Assembly (NCBI GenBank): GCA_021234155.1
Contig: JAJEKV010000058.1
Span: forward strand, 4,350,600 to 4,414,599
Direction of reading: 5' to 3'
DNA length: 64,000 nucleotides
Source of the DNA: Isoetes taiwanensis
Lineage: Eukaryota; Streptophyta; Lycopodiopsida; Isoetales; Isoetaceae
Shown here one piece after another: positions 48,801 through 59,675 of the stretch. A program made the position numbers and the translations under genes. Numbering within the stretch: the first letter of the stretch is position 1; the number at the start of each line of letters is the position of its first letter. The notes below the pieces were generated by a model, which saw only the letters and a list, made by a program, of their open reading frames with translations, did no database searches and was not told where the DNA came from.

Positions 48801-51078
48801 TTTGTTAGACGTGTGATTCTATTATGTCCAGGTTGCTCATATGTACTTGAGTCCAATAATCCACCATAGCAAAGTAGCTTATGTTTACTTGAACACATTA
48901 ATCCATCATGCAAAAGGAAAGTGAGAAATGCCAGCTTGAGGACTTAAATAGACTAAAAAAAGAAGAAAGGAAAAGAAAAAAGGAAAGCCAAATTATTCAA
49001 GAAACTAATAAAAGAAACACATCCTTCAATAGAAAGATGTGATCTCCAAAGATTCCACAGAGAAATCTTGTACTACAAAATTGCAAGTTACATTGGTGAA
49101 AGGAACGTAATATTTCCCTTTAAAGCATCCTTATGGCCTATTCCGCTCATATGGCCAATCAATATGAGAGGCGTGGAGGAATTCTTCGAGTTTTCAATAT
49201 GAACAAAAAAAGAAAATTTAAAATTATGGTAACACGGGATGAGGTTGAGGCCGAGGCTGAGGCTAGGTGAGGGTGAGGGTGATGCAACGGTCATCAAAGC
49301 CGAGCTTTGGTTCTGGCTATGGCTATGATGTCCCAAAACAGCGTAGCATGCCATGGAAGAACCCCACACTACAAAACATGTTGTCGATCGCGATGACAAA
49401 GGACGATTATACGGATGCTATCTTCTAAGCTCGCTTAAGTGCAAGGAATTATGCAAATGCAATTTCAAGTGTGCATTTAATTGGGATTTTTAGATTTATG
49501 TTTAATGCCCTTGATAACCATAGTCAAATTAAGCCTTTGATATTTGTCAAAGCTGTAAAAGAAGATATGTTGAAACTAACCGCAAAATGTTAATGCAGGG
49601 AATATGTTGGTGAGCTTGTGCATTAGAATCAATTTATTATTTTGATTGCACCCTGTGATGTAAGTAGCAAAAGATATTTGGCAATACCAAGGTCACTTTG
49701 CTGGGTACTTCTAATGACTTTAGTGCCCTCATTCTAGTACAGGAATTTAGGATTCTGAAGTTAAAAATAAAAACCATTTTGAGTAATCCAGTCGTCGCTA
49801 TTCATGACAGTTTGAGTAGGCTTGGCAACATCCTAAAGAGTCCAAAGCTGTGAGGGAAATTGCAAAACAATTACTTGTAAAATAAAAAAGGAGCTTGAGC
49901 GAGTCCACGGGACAAATTAATTTCGGCTTTTACCATGCTTATATTGCTACATGGGGAGGGTAGGATTTCCTTTCATTTTGGATCTAACATGTTCAGCTAT
50001 TTGAATTGTATAAAATTTGTTGTTACTGTGTTCTTTGCAGGATGAATTTGACTGTTCAGTTCTTTTCTTCCAAGTATGCAAAACACAAAGCCGAAACAGA
50101 AGAATTGCCTCATCAAATGCACGTCATGATTAATAGATTCTTTCCCAAGTGATGCTAATCTTGTACCAGATGATGATCATGCTGAGGATCAGGATGCATC
50201 TAGTTCAGAATTATCAAACAAAGATTTGCATATGACAAAGCAAGCACTTGAAATCCTGGTATTGAAGTTTACGAATAGGGAGAAACATATACAACACAAT
50301 GTTAAAAGTAAAAATTGTGCATCATGAATAAGAGTTTGTGATACCTATTATATGATTAGCATAAAGACGGAGTATTCTACAAAATCTGGTTGTACTGACC
50401 CATCTTTAACCAAGGCCGGAACTACTTCAGCTCAGAGCTTAAAACTTCTAACAGAACTACGCAAGATGCATAATAGTAAACAGAAAGGAAGAACATGAGT
50501 TCAAATAGATCTCCAGAATTAATTTTAATAGTGCTTGAAGCAAAACTGCAGGTCTTAGATAAAATCGTCACTAACAATTTCTTCACAGAAAATAATCAAA
50601 ACCTCTAGCATGACCGTGTAACTACCCAGTTACCGTATACACTCATTTTCATTTAGAACCAGCATAGTGAGGCTAGACTTCTCAAGGAAAACACTGGATT
50701 CAGACAAAAAAGACCAATTCCTGCAATGCCTCAATAGAAAAGCACCGCAATTTTATTACACAGTGGTATGATTCAGGCAAATACAAAACCAAAAATTGTC
50801 CCACATTTCTTGTACGTCTCCGACGAAATTAATACAAAAACAGAAGCTTAAAAACTCAAGGGCAACATCAAAGATTAAAAATCTCCAAGAAGCTATTTCA
50901 GCAATGATGAACGGATCCGGAAACATCTACTTACTTACCATTTCAAGGACGGAGATTCAGGAAAAACACACTGGAAAAGTCACCTGGACCAAAGCCAGAG
51001 CGGGCAAAATGCGGGAAACGCCATAGCCAAAAAAGAGGAATTCTGATCTACAGCTCGTTACTGCTATACCTTCTTCAG
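48801..51078. other. Intergenic, no recognised gene
   Basis: AT-rich. A purine-rich run with GAGGCTGAGGC/GAGGGTGAGGG at 49235-49285 gives a Ser-Pro-rich antisense frame with no other support. No domains, LTRs or RNA genes were seen. Confidence 0.4.
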
Positions 51079-51175
51079 CTATGTTGGAGCGGCCTCTGCT
51101 CCCTTTTTGCGACCTCTTCTTGGCATCTCATTGCATTGACCCCAATAGCTGGCCTCTGCCCTTTATATATAATCC
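51079..51175 (-). other. Possible promoter and first exon
   Basis: On minus, a TATA-like run (TTATATATAAAG, about 51172-51161) lies about 36 bp before an ATG at 51126. The frame reads MPRRGRKKGAEAAPT and then a stop at 51079-51081, with AAGAAGGTATAG (a possible splice donor) just beyond. Basic start peptides with a good TATA can mark first exons, but no downstream exon was found. Weak. Confidence 0.2.
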
Positions 51176-51370
51176 CAAAGAATAGGCTGGATCGGCGAAA
51201 GCTTCAGGCAATACTCGAAAGTTCTAGAGGAAACAACCTCCTTCCAAATTTTTTATATGCGCACACGTGCACGATGCAAAGCATAATTTTCTATTAAAGG
51301 AACCAGCGCCAAAGCTAGCCCCTTACCTTCCTTATTACAATTATATATTAGAGATATATATACAAGAAAT

Positions 51371-51632
51371 TTAGAACGTCCTGCGACTCATTGTTCCAGT
51401 TTAAACATGTTCCTATGATGCAAATTCCAGTCAGCGCATATTCTAAGATTCTTAAATATTCCCTTAGAGTATCTTGAGATTCCTATAGATTTCCCAAGAT
51501 TTTAGCACGTCCTGCGACGCATTGTTCCAGTTTAAGCATGTTCCTATGATGCAAATTTCAGTCAGCGCATATTCTAAGATTCTTAAACATTCCCTTAAAG
51601 TATCTTGAGATTCTTATAGATTTCCCAAGATT
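51371..51632 (+). repeat. 131-bp tandem duplication leading into a GATTC array
   Basis: Units 51371-51501 and 51502-51632 share ACGTCCTGCGAC(T/G)CATTG, CATGTTCCTATGATGCAAAT and GTCAGCGCATATTCTAAGAT. Differences are about 6 substitutions. The second half of each unit is GATTC-type sequence. Confidence 0.8.
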
Positions 51633-51975
51633 TTCTTGAGATTCCCCTAGATTCCCAAGAATTTTTGTCCGATTTGTCTAGATTCCTTAAGATTCTCTTG
51701 AGTGTCGGCGTATATTCCAAGATTTCTCAGATTCCCTTAGATTAGATTTTGTTAGATTCCCTAGGTTCTCGAATTAGTGCCCACCCCTAGGAATTGAACC
51801 TAAGTGTATGAGGTGGAAACGCGGCATTGATTCCCACCACGCAAGATGATCCGTGAACTTGGCTTAACCACGAATGCAAAAATGCTTGCATGTCTTTATT
51901 AACTAGTCTTTGTGTAGATTTCCTTAGATTCTATGAAGGCTCCCCTAAATTTTTCAAGATTCCATCAAGATTGCT
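51420..51975 (+). repeat. Second GATTC array
   Basis: GATTC/GATTT steps of 10-11 bp resume at 51449-51770 and again briefly at 51915-51975, as in the 45.8-46.4 kb array. Interrupted at about 51775-51910 by unrelated sequence that includes GGAATTGAACC (a box-B-like string on minus). Confidence 0.6.
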
Positions 51976-52545
51976 CAACAAATGGTTTACCTGGTGAACA
52001 ATTGTTCATTTTGGCATTTAAAGTGTCATAGACGGGTTTCTTTTTTTCGTTGTTCAGGTAGGAAATTACATATAAAATTAACATTAATGAAGATGAAGAC
52101 AAACGCGAGGCATTGCATTGATTTTGCATACATGATAGTTGTGTTTCAAGCTTTAGCATGTTCTTATGGTTTATCAAGATTGCCTTAGATTCTCATGAAA
52201 TTTATAAAGTTTGGAGTACCTCGATTCACATCAAGACAATAATCCATTGTAGTGCATGTGTAGCGCATGTAACGTGTCTGATGCATGTCTAGTGGGGATA
52301 GTTTTTTTAGCGATGCATCAAGAGATTGTGGACATGACATTGTTGATGTCTGAGGTTTTATATTAGTGCATAAATGCTATTTATCTAATTTGCCAACAAC
52401 AATGTACATTTTGTCAATCCCATGGAAATCAAATGGCGTGACAAAAAATACTATCCAGCGATTCATATTCTAACATTAGTTGTAAAAGCACCCATCGACA
52501 TTCTAATGACAATCAACAGATCCATACTTTAGAATTCTTCTTAAA
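51976..52545. other. Intergenic, no recognised gene
   Basis: No supported feature; AT-rich lead-in to the Helitron remnant. Confidence 0.35.
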
Positions 52546-52550
52546 CTGCC

Positions 52551-54110
52551 ATGGATATCTGGAAACAACTTGCACATCGCATGAATTCTCCTATACAACC
52601 TTATTCTGGTTATTTGTGGACAAAGACGTGTTCACATTGTGGAACCAAATTAATGTCTGCTGAGAATGCATCCTTCCGCTATAACAATGGTAAGAATATC
52701 CTTCCTCGTTTGCCTCTTTTATCAGGGTCAATAACATTGTTGTATGACCAGCTGAGCATTAGTGTTGATAGTCGAAATTGAATCATCCTTTTTTATTCAC
52801 ATCTCTTGGTGTTCATGGTCAGTTTATGACGTTGGCCATGCCATCCTCTGTGGCAATGATGGGCCATTCATATCATCAAATTCTTCCAGTTTCAAAACCC
52901 CGCATTGGTATATTTATGATGAAAGTGGCAGGTATAGTGATGCCACTGAACATCTTGTGTCAGCACAATGGTTTTGCAATTGGGTGCAATGCTTGACGCT
53001 GTCAACCCATTTTGTAAGTTTATAAATAAAAGTAAAGGATTTACAACTCATGGTCTAGTGGCAGGACTTTAAACTGCCACACCCAAGGTCACGGGTTCAA
53101 ACCTGACCAATATCAGTCTAGTAATGGGGACCTTAAATCCATTACCCCGAGGTCACGGGTTCAAGTATGACCAACCGGTCCTATGGTAGAGACCTTAAAC
53201 CTGCCATATGTACTCGATAATCACATGCAAAGCAGCTCCTAGCATATCGCGCCTAGGTAGTGGATTGGCTTTCATGTGATATGTAGAATAAAGTGATGTA
53301 GAATGTACTCATGATGTGATGATGAATAGAATAACGTCCTTCAATAAAAAAAAAACAGCGACTTTGACTGTCAATAGTAAGATTGCAACAAACGATGTGG
53401 CTGCTATTGTCCATGCAAATAATACGTCATCACTTGATTCAATAATTGCCGTATTCTGGTTACATGACCAACAACAACCTGTATATATGAGCATTTTAGA
53501 TGCGCACTATGAGCCATTGCGGTATCCATTATTGTTCCCACGCGGGACTTTGGGGTGGTGTCCTTATAATGAAATGGGTTTGTCACATATAGCTGGGTAT
53601 AGATTTCGAATTTTACATGAACTGCGATTCTTTCAATTAGGTTTTAACCTGTGAATACCTTGTTGACATGTATTCTAGGGTGGAGGATGAGTGCCTAAAT
53701 TTCCTTGCTACGCAAGGATATAGAAAATCAGCAATAAATGTTGAGGAAGATTTTGCTGAGGATGAAGAGCCAAGTGCCATTAACCCTGGCCTGCCATCGT
53801 CTTTTCTGGGATCAAGACGTTGGTTTTCTTGCAAAATAGCGGACGCTCTAAGGGTCAACCATCATTATTTATTACAATGACAATAAATCCACGTTGGCCA
53901 GAAATTGAGTCACAGTACATTATAGCCAAACAGCTGTCGAGCTGCCAAGTGCCATTGTAAGGTCATTCCATCTTCGATTGCAATGTTTGAAAGCATTGTT
54001 GCATGACTATTTTGGCACAATTCTATATATGCGTCATGTTATAGAATTTCAGAAATGTTATCCTAAGCCTTTGAACGCCTATACACATATAATGAAAAAG
54101 AACCACGATT
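52551..54110 (+). pseudogene. Helitron Rep/helicase N-terminal remnant
   Basis: Broken plus-strand frames follow the order of the Helitron-like N domain. A zinc motif CSHCGTKL comes first (52638-52660), then FTSLGVHGQF and PRIGIFM (52790-52910), then AMLDAVNPFCKF at the end of the first part (52988-53025). After an insertion the frame resumes at about 53316: IATNDVAAIVHAN, then HYEPLRYPLLFPRGTLGW (53500-53560), then LPSSFLGSRRW, then NPRWPEIES (53885). Near 54020-54090 IEFQK is followed by LNAYTHIM, where active Reps have the HUH nickase motif (PHAH type), so the motif is degenerate. No helicase domain follows. Frameshifts and stops throughout. Confidence 0.78.
53046..53210 (+). repeat. Tandem tRNA-like hairpin units (SINE-like) inside the Helitron Rep
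   Basis: Unit 1 has box A (TGGTCTAGTGGCAGGA, 53051-53066), a 7-bp stem GTGGCAG/CTGCCAC, and box B (GGTTCAAACC, 53094-53103) in a second stem (GGTCA/TGACC). Unit 2, about 62 bp later, repeats the plan with AGTCTAGTAATGGGG, stem GTAATGG/CCATTAC, and GGGTTCAAG. Unit 3 is partial (GGTCCTATGGTAGAGACC, stem near ATGGTA/TGCCAT). The stems are kept while their sequence changes. It falls where the Helitron Rep homology is interrupted (about 53026-53310). Confidence 0.55.
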
Positions 54111-54451
54111 CCATTATTTTGAAATTATTCCATCATTTTGAAATTTACAAATAGTGACAACCCCAATTTCAACAATGTGGAATTGCATGTAAATACTTTT
54201 TATTATCAGCATTAATTCTAACAGGTCTCAAATTACAAGTTAACACTTATCACAAGCCAGTATTCCACATTCAAGTAGATGTAACTCAAGTAGATAATCA
54301 CAAGCCAGTATTTCACATTCAAGTAGAGTAAGATACTCATATACTAAAAGTAAGATTACAATGAAAGCACGAAGACAATGAAAATGCACTGAAAGTAGGA
54401 TTACAATGAAAGTAAGATTCATATCATAAGATACTCATGAACTCTCGTACT
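54111..54451. other. Spacer, probable 3' region of the transposase gene
   Basis: Contains two copies of CACAAGCCAGTATT(C/T)CACAT about 52 bp apart (54247 and 54299) and repeated AGTA(A/G)GATTACAATGAAAG. It lies just downstream of the minus-strand transposase gene and may be its 3' UTR. No terminal inverted repeat was identified. Confidence 0.35.
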
Positions 54452-56790
54452 TTATTTTGCTTGTTCGGCTATCTTCTCTAGTGACTTCAGAACTTTATCC
54501 TTCACAGAGATTGGAATCTTCATGCACCCCTTTCTCGGATCCACCTTGCCCTTTCTGGGGTTCCATGACATCAACACGGATTTTATTTCCACCCATTGGG
54601 CCGGATCACTTGCATCATACTTCCATTGCTTATTAAAACAATCTTTGTAGCGCTCTTTTTCAGTAATGACTCCTTTTCCACTTACTGGATGCCACCACTC
54701 CACATGCACCTTGTTTCTGTTAGGGTTATTAGCTTCCCTATAAACACTCGAGATGGTATACCCTAACCAAATAGGATAAGTATCTTCATCTGATGGCCTG
54801 ACGATCAAATATTGGCCATCCTTCAAATCCATCTTAGGATCATATGGAGGCAAGTCCATAATACTTGGGACGCTCTTTTCTAGGTCCAACATAGTGCTCT
54901 TCATCCTCTTCCACCTCCTCTTCATACTCCTCTGTCATCAAGTGGATCGGCTGCTGATCAGGTTGGAATTGACCATGGTCGAGCCTCCATCGACTTTGAG
55001 GTAGCCAACCCTCTCGAACGACGCTACTACTTGTGTCCAAACTCCCTAAAAGTATATGAACTTCATTCCAATAATTTACAAGTGCTTCATTGCACGCTCT
55101 TCTCTCTGGTGCTATGTGTTTATCTGCTAAGGATTTCTCCCAGTACTTTATATAATCCATTATCCCTTCCATAGTCCGTTCACAGTCCTTCACTTCTCCT
55201 AATGGTTTCATAGCTTTAGGCTCTCCCGTTGGCACCATTGGTTCACCTGCCACATCCTCTTTCCAAATCAATATATCTTTATCTTCCGGTTTCCACACAG
55301 GATCTCCAGCCCTCATCTTGTATTGCATTATTGGCTTTCCATTCTTCACCCAAAACCTAAATTACAATGGAGCGCTATGCCCAATAAGGTCTTCATGAAC
55401 ATAACCCTCTATGAACTCTTTCCACTCGGGGACTTCTTGTATCAATGAACCAATAGGAGGAGGTGAAGAACACTGCTTAAATAGCTCCAAAGCCTCGGAT
55501 AGGTGGTGATGTCACTTTTCTGCAATTTGATTCTATAATGCCCAAACATTGCATCAATGTCTTTGTGAGTGTGGCCAGGCATCAAGTAACCAACATAGAC
55601 CATTTCAAACACTCCAACCCATGTAAGATACGACAAGTATGCAAACAAGTATCTATTTTTATTCTGGCCAGCACAATTGTCAAGTTGCAAGAGTAGCTTC
55701 TTGGGTAGTCGGCACCTCAATATTGGGTTCACATGAATTGAAGGTGCTGGCCCATTGCATCCTTCCTATGGTCAAATCCTCTAGTTTCATGGGACCAGTG
55801 TCATGCAATGCCTTGAAGAGATGCTACAATGGCTTACAAGAATGAACATCTCCATTAAAACCATGTTCCAAATCGCGCAATGCTTTTGCAATGCTACCAA
55901 CATAGAAGTTTGGACCATCACCCCATAATTCTAATGTAAAATGACCGTGATGCACTGCTCCCTGGCTATGAGTTATGAATCCAGCTAGTGATATTTGCAA
56001 TGGAAAAGACCTTGCAACAGACTTTGGTATAGCCCTAAACTGGGGCAAACAGGTTTTTTGCTGATCCATCTTGTCATGAATGACGCATAGAAAATTCTCT
56101 GGTTCCATTGTAGACAAGCATCTCCACATCCAGTATGTTGATTGACATAGCATTTGCTCCATCGTGTGAATTCTCATTTCCTTCCGAACCGCTGATCTTT
56201 CCACCTCAAGCTTCGACTTCTCGAGCTTATCTAACAAATCCACGCATATATTGCACTTTGAGAAGTTGTTATATTGCATTCTTTTGACATCTGAAAAATG
56301 CTTACTCCAGAGTTTGCTGAAGGCTGATTGTGAAATCTTGTCCACACCCATTTCCTCTAGAAGACTGTTGATCATTTGTAAAATCACTTTTTGTGTGAAA
56401 TATGCAGGCAACCTTCGAACTACTTTCCTGCATCCCTCTTCATCAACCGCACTTTTGTGAGGCATACTCTCAGCATGATAGTTAACAAACTTCTCGAATA
56501 AACTCTGAGCTGCAAGCACCCTGAGGGTTGTCCTCGCCTTTCCCCGATTACCATGCCAACCTATTTGAGCCCCCCTCTTTTGGTTCCGCCTTAATCTCCA
56601 CCATGTAGAGGCTGAAATACCTAGTATGGTTGTCATTGCACTGCTGCATATCCATTTCCCACCAATAGTAAATCCCCTGTTCCTGACATTAGGTGACGGC
56701 CCAAATGCATGCTCTATTATATTGTAACTATTAAGTTTTTCTAGCGTCATGAGTTTTCTCCTTGTAGATTGATCGGGCTTCCACAAGTTC
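54452..56790 (-). CDS. DDE-like transposase, DUF7869 type, with frame breaks
   Basis: Minus-strand pieces 56786-55824, 55732-55442, 55349-54840 and 54925-54452 belong to one protein. The first has FSKCNICVDLLDKL (a metal-binding C-x2-C), IRIHTMEQM, and HDKMDQQKT with the first candidate catalytic Asp. The second has LLQLDNCAGQNKNRY (second Asp) and MPGHTHKDIDAMFG (third acidic/His block). The rest is a C-terminal region (EWKEFIEGYV, DPVWKPEDKDILIW, YPIWLGYTISSVY). This arrangement matches the RNase H-fold family I know as DUF7869, found in plant, protist and animal mobile elements. Breaks: an in-frame TAG near 55827, frame changes near 55745 and 55500, TAA near 55362, and a frame change near 54880. 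Introns explain few of these. The product would act in the nucleus on DNA. The family call is good; activity is doubtful unless the breaks are sequencing errors. Confidence 0.72.
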
Positions 56791-56885
56791 TTTCACTGTG
56801 AATCTACCAAAGCAGTTGTTGGGGCAGCCACAATCCCCCCCTCTGATGGCTTGCATGGTCTCGTCACTGCAGTTGTTAGTATCTT

Positions 56886-57575
56886 TCACAGTCTGCACTT
56901 TTCCTTCCTCTTCTTCCTCTTCAAGAAATTGTATGCCCTTCTTTCTGGTATGGATACATCCAAAGGAGGTATGGAAGGAATGTCATTTTCATCTACCACC
57001 ACATTATTTTGTCCAACACGCTCAATTCTTTGAAGCATCCCTTTTCCTATCATCTCAATGGAGTCCACTGGCCAGAGCAACAAGGCTGACAACTCTAAAC
57101 CACTGTTGATATTATTGCAAGCATAGCAGTGTCTGTCCTTCAGCTCAACACTGAAGTTATGAAGCTGTATTGAGGAAATGGAGACTCCCACAAAGTCATC
57201 ACCAATAGCCTGTCCATTATAGCAGTGCATAGGATCCCATAGTATAAGCACACCTTCACCAACAATTCCTCTATTGCACTGATGATGCAAAATCACTTTC
57301 TCGTCCTTCCATGTTAATCTGGAAACTACCATTCTTCTTTCCTCATTAGCACTAGTTGGGTTTTTAATATTTTCTGCAGTCGCTTTAGGTGGCTGCTCAT
57401 TCTTATTTGTATTAATCTCTTCCACATCCATGTAATCAACATCATTCTTCTCTGCTCGAGGTTCTTGGTCACAGGGTTCCCCAGCAGTAGCTTCATGAGA
57501 AATCTGAAAATTAGAAGAAAGGTTGGGGAAAACATAGTATTGTATGCAATAACAATAAATGAAATATCTATACAA
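56886..57575 (-). CDS. Unrecognised protein or upstream exon of the transposase gene
   Basis: A 229-codon frame just upstream of the transposase on the same strand. After a dubious start it gives an acidic, polar stretch (QEPRAEKNDVDYMDVEEINT), then a segment with C and H residues (HHQCNRG, LKDRHCYACNNINS) and ends in a basic run (RRAYNFLKRKKRKEKC) that could be a nuclear localisation signal. I recognise no family. The 100 bp between it and the transposase frame contain stops, with a possible acceptor near 56796 (TTCACAG on minus), so the two may be exons of one gene. The true start is uncertain; the first 30 residues look like intron or UTR translated by chance. Confidence 0.45.
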   Translation of the reverse strand: MYRYFIYCYCIQYYVFPNLSSNFQISHEATAGEPCDQEPRAEKNDVDYMDVEEINTNKNEQPPKATAENIKNPTSANEERRMVVSRLTWKDEKVILHHQCNRGIVGEGVLILWDPMHCYNGQAIGDDFVGVSISSIQLHNFSVELKDRHCYACNNINSGLELSALLLWPVDSIEMIGKGMLQRIERVGQNNVVVDENDIPSIPPLDVSIPERRAYNFLKRKKRKEKCRL

Positions 57576-57583
57576 TGCCTACA

Positions 57584-57692
57584 CCGCGCTACACGCGACA
57601 GTGCGCGCGACACGTATGGACCATAATGTTGTAAAAACCATAAGAAAATTATATTAATTTACAAAATACAGATATGTCGCGCTAAGCGCGAC
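57584..57692. repeat. CGCGCTA-type palindromes, spacer pair
   Basis: CCGCGCTACACGCGAC at 57584-57599, GTGCGCGCGACACG at 57601-57614 and GTCGCGCTAAGCGCGAC at 57676-57692 are members of a 16-19 bp palindrome family. They lie in the spacer between the minus-strand genes to the left and the small plus-strand gene to the right. Other members: 60747-61217 and 62404-62528. Confidence 0.7.
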
Positions 57693-57820
57693 TCATACAG
57701 AAGTACCCCATTTGGACACGTCACCAGATATCCCATTTCGTAGCACATTTCCAATTTCGTATTTGTTGAATCAGTACAAATATCATTTCCCCATTTCAAT
57801 CTCTGCAATTTGTCTTCTCA

Positions 57821-58312
57821 ATGGGCTATGTAACCGGTTTGGTGCATGTCGATGCTACCAACCGTGGACATGTGCATGAGCGAGGCTTGGCCTTGAGCCT
57901 CACCAAAGCCCGCGACAGGGCACTCCAGAGAGATATCCCGGAAGCAACACTCTTCCGGGATTTCAACAACATGTTGAGGAGGTTCGACCATCTCCTCCCT
58001 GTCTCTGAGGAGAGATGGATGTGGAAGTACGGAGCCGGGAGTGGCAGGCTTAACAGAAGCCCAGTTTAATGCCGAGATTGCAGATGTAGTCCTCCATGCA
58101 GCTGCAATTATCGGCATAAAATTTGTTTTGACCATTTCCTAATCCTCAAACCTGGGCAGAAAGACTTGTTAGAGAGTCTAAGGACCCACCATTCTGGAAT
58201 CCTGGAGGCCAAGATGAACAGCCTCCTGATGATCACAAACATGGATCCAGATAGACTGGATTACATTGTACAGAGGACAGTAGTTATTGATCCTGCACCA
58301 CTGCTACTAGAA
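57821..58312 (+). CDS. Small unrecognised protein, one probable frameshift
   Basis: ATG at 57821 opens an 82-codon frame (MGYVTGLVHVDATNRGHVHE, then LSLTKARDRALQRDIPEATL and FRDFNNMLRRFDHLLPVSEE). It stops at 58069. Shifting frame near 58040 keeps plausible coding (GLTEAQFNAEIADVVLHAAA), and a third segment before 58312 reads MITNMDPDRLDYIVQRTVVI. AATAAA follows at about 58351. I do not recognise the family. The opposite strand is also open here (57818-58135), but its composition is less protein-like. It lies head-to-head with the minus-strand block to its left, with the palindromes between them. Possibly an accessory gene of the same mobile element. Confidence 0.4.
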
Positions 58313-58529
58313 TAGCTTTCATAAAGCTCAGATGTATATATTTTTTTTGTAATAAAAAACATTTTTTGTTTCACAATTCTTTCTACTTGTTGTGTTCTTC
58401 TCGGGCTGGGCGCGAGTCTTTTATTCTCATAGTTAGATTTACTATACATATTACATTTAGTTAGTTAACCCAAAAAACCACTACAGAGTCACTTCAAATC
58501 AAGTTCTTGCCTGGATGCAGGCGACTTTT

Positions 58530-58775
58530 TATTCAACAAGATAGATAGATAGATAGATAGTATTTTAACGTCACGCCACTAGGCAGCATCCAACTGGACA
58601 TGTGACCACACACCACACTACATTGCTTGGTTGGGCCCTGCCCCCAACCACTTTACATTGCGTCTGTGGGTTTTGACACCCAACAGTTCAGAGTGCGATT
58701 CTGGGCAGTCTCGAACTCGAGACCTATAGTTGCTACTAGTGTGTTACCACTAGACAAGGAAAAACCATGGGAGTT
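58530..58775 (-). mobile_element. Candidate tRNA-derived SINE with GATA tail
   Basis: On minus, box A-like TCTAGTGGTAACAC (58754-58741) is followed by box B-like GAGTTCGAGACT (58722-58708). It ends in a (TATC)n tract, seen on plus as GATAGATAGATAGATAGATAG at 58540-58560. Spacing of the boxes fits a tRNA-type internal promoter. It separates the small plus-strand gene from the DUF8039-like gene. No target duplication was identified. Confidence 0.45.
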
Positions 58776-58794
58776 ACAAAAGAAGACAACTCTT

Positions 58795-59675
58795 TTACCA
58801 ACCAGGCTCATCATGAGCAGGTAGCACGGTCACTCTCTTAACTTCATAAACACCATGCTCTGGAACCCATACATGGTGAATGACAACCTTATATATATCA
58901 GGATAACTTCTAGCAGAGGCCATTGCAACTCCCTGCAACCAAGGATCGAGTTCCAAGCCCCTCTGCTGGCATCTATAAATTTCAGAATAGTTCATGGAGC
59001 AAATGATGGAATCCACATATTCTAGAGCCAGTGGCAGGGTAGATCGACAATTGCAATTAGAACAGGATGTGATCGGATTGCGGGACATGACTAATGCGCT
59101 GCCACTGAGAGGTACTCATATTTATAGCACGAGGAATATAGTAGCAGCATTATTGTGTAGACATACGAGTATGCATGTGAGTAGCACATGAATAGGTGAT
59201 ACGTGAAATATGTTACAGTAGCTACAGTAAAGAGCAACACTGCTACAAAAAAAAATTCAGTACATACCTCTCTGAGTAGTGTTGTTGGCCAAGCCAAGAA
59301 ACTCCCTACTGATTCTCCCAGTGTTTCTGCTCCTGCATGTGGTCTTTGTAATGGATGAGTGGCAGCATAGCAGTCTGTCAATCTGATTCTAATATAATCA
59401 GGTCCCAAGGGCACTCCACGGCATGCTGTAGTTGGTGCCATGTTATCAACAATGCCCTTGCCAATGACATCTTTCTTGTTTTCTGCTAACAAGAAGCATG
59501 CTTCTCCAATGGAAATTTTCATTTCTCCTGCTTGATTGTTCATTTCCTCGACCTGCAAAGCTTTGTTAATTAAGTTGCACAAGCCATGGTGCCTCAATCC
59601 ACTCACTTGATAGAGAACTACCTGAGATTCGGCAGCCTGATCCAGCGCTTCAGCGAGCTTCCTTCTTGGCGACAT
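58795..59675 (-). CDS. Plant transposon protein with DUF8039-like domain
   Basis: Exon 1 is 59675-59268: ATG at 59675, coding MSPRRKLAEALDQAAESQVV onward, and it ends at a good donor (AGAGAG/GTATGT). Residues about 65-135 match the domain I know as DUF8039 of plant En/Spm-associated proteins: a KKDVIGKGIVDN start, RGVPLGPDYIRIRL, and the signature TLGESVGSFLAWPTTLL, where family members read G-x-SVG-x-F-x-AWP. Exon 2 is probably within 59088-58795 (NYSEIYRCQQRGLELDPWLQ, VIHHVWVPEHGVYEVKRVTV), stop near 58795; the acceptor is unclear. The N-terminal part is predicted helical. Function in the family is unknown. It is divergent from the ParB-like gene, sharing a spacer of 609 bp. Confidence 0.6.

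Noticed and set aside
49088-49399. Minus-strand frame with an SPSPSPSLSLGL run.
   Set aside because: Product of a purine-rich low-complexity tract; no other support.
51775-51850. tRNA-like string with GGTTCAATTCC on minus.
   Set aside because: A box B-like word is present, but no credible box A or cloverleaf was found.
53046-53210. CRISPR-like or satellite array.
   Set aside because: Only three diverged units with tRNA-type promoter boxes; no constant repeat with unique spacers.
57818-58135. A 105-codon minus-strand frame.
   Set aside because: Overlaps the plus-strand frame at 57821, which has more protein-like composition and a downstream AATAAA.
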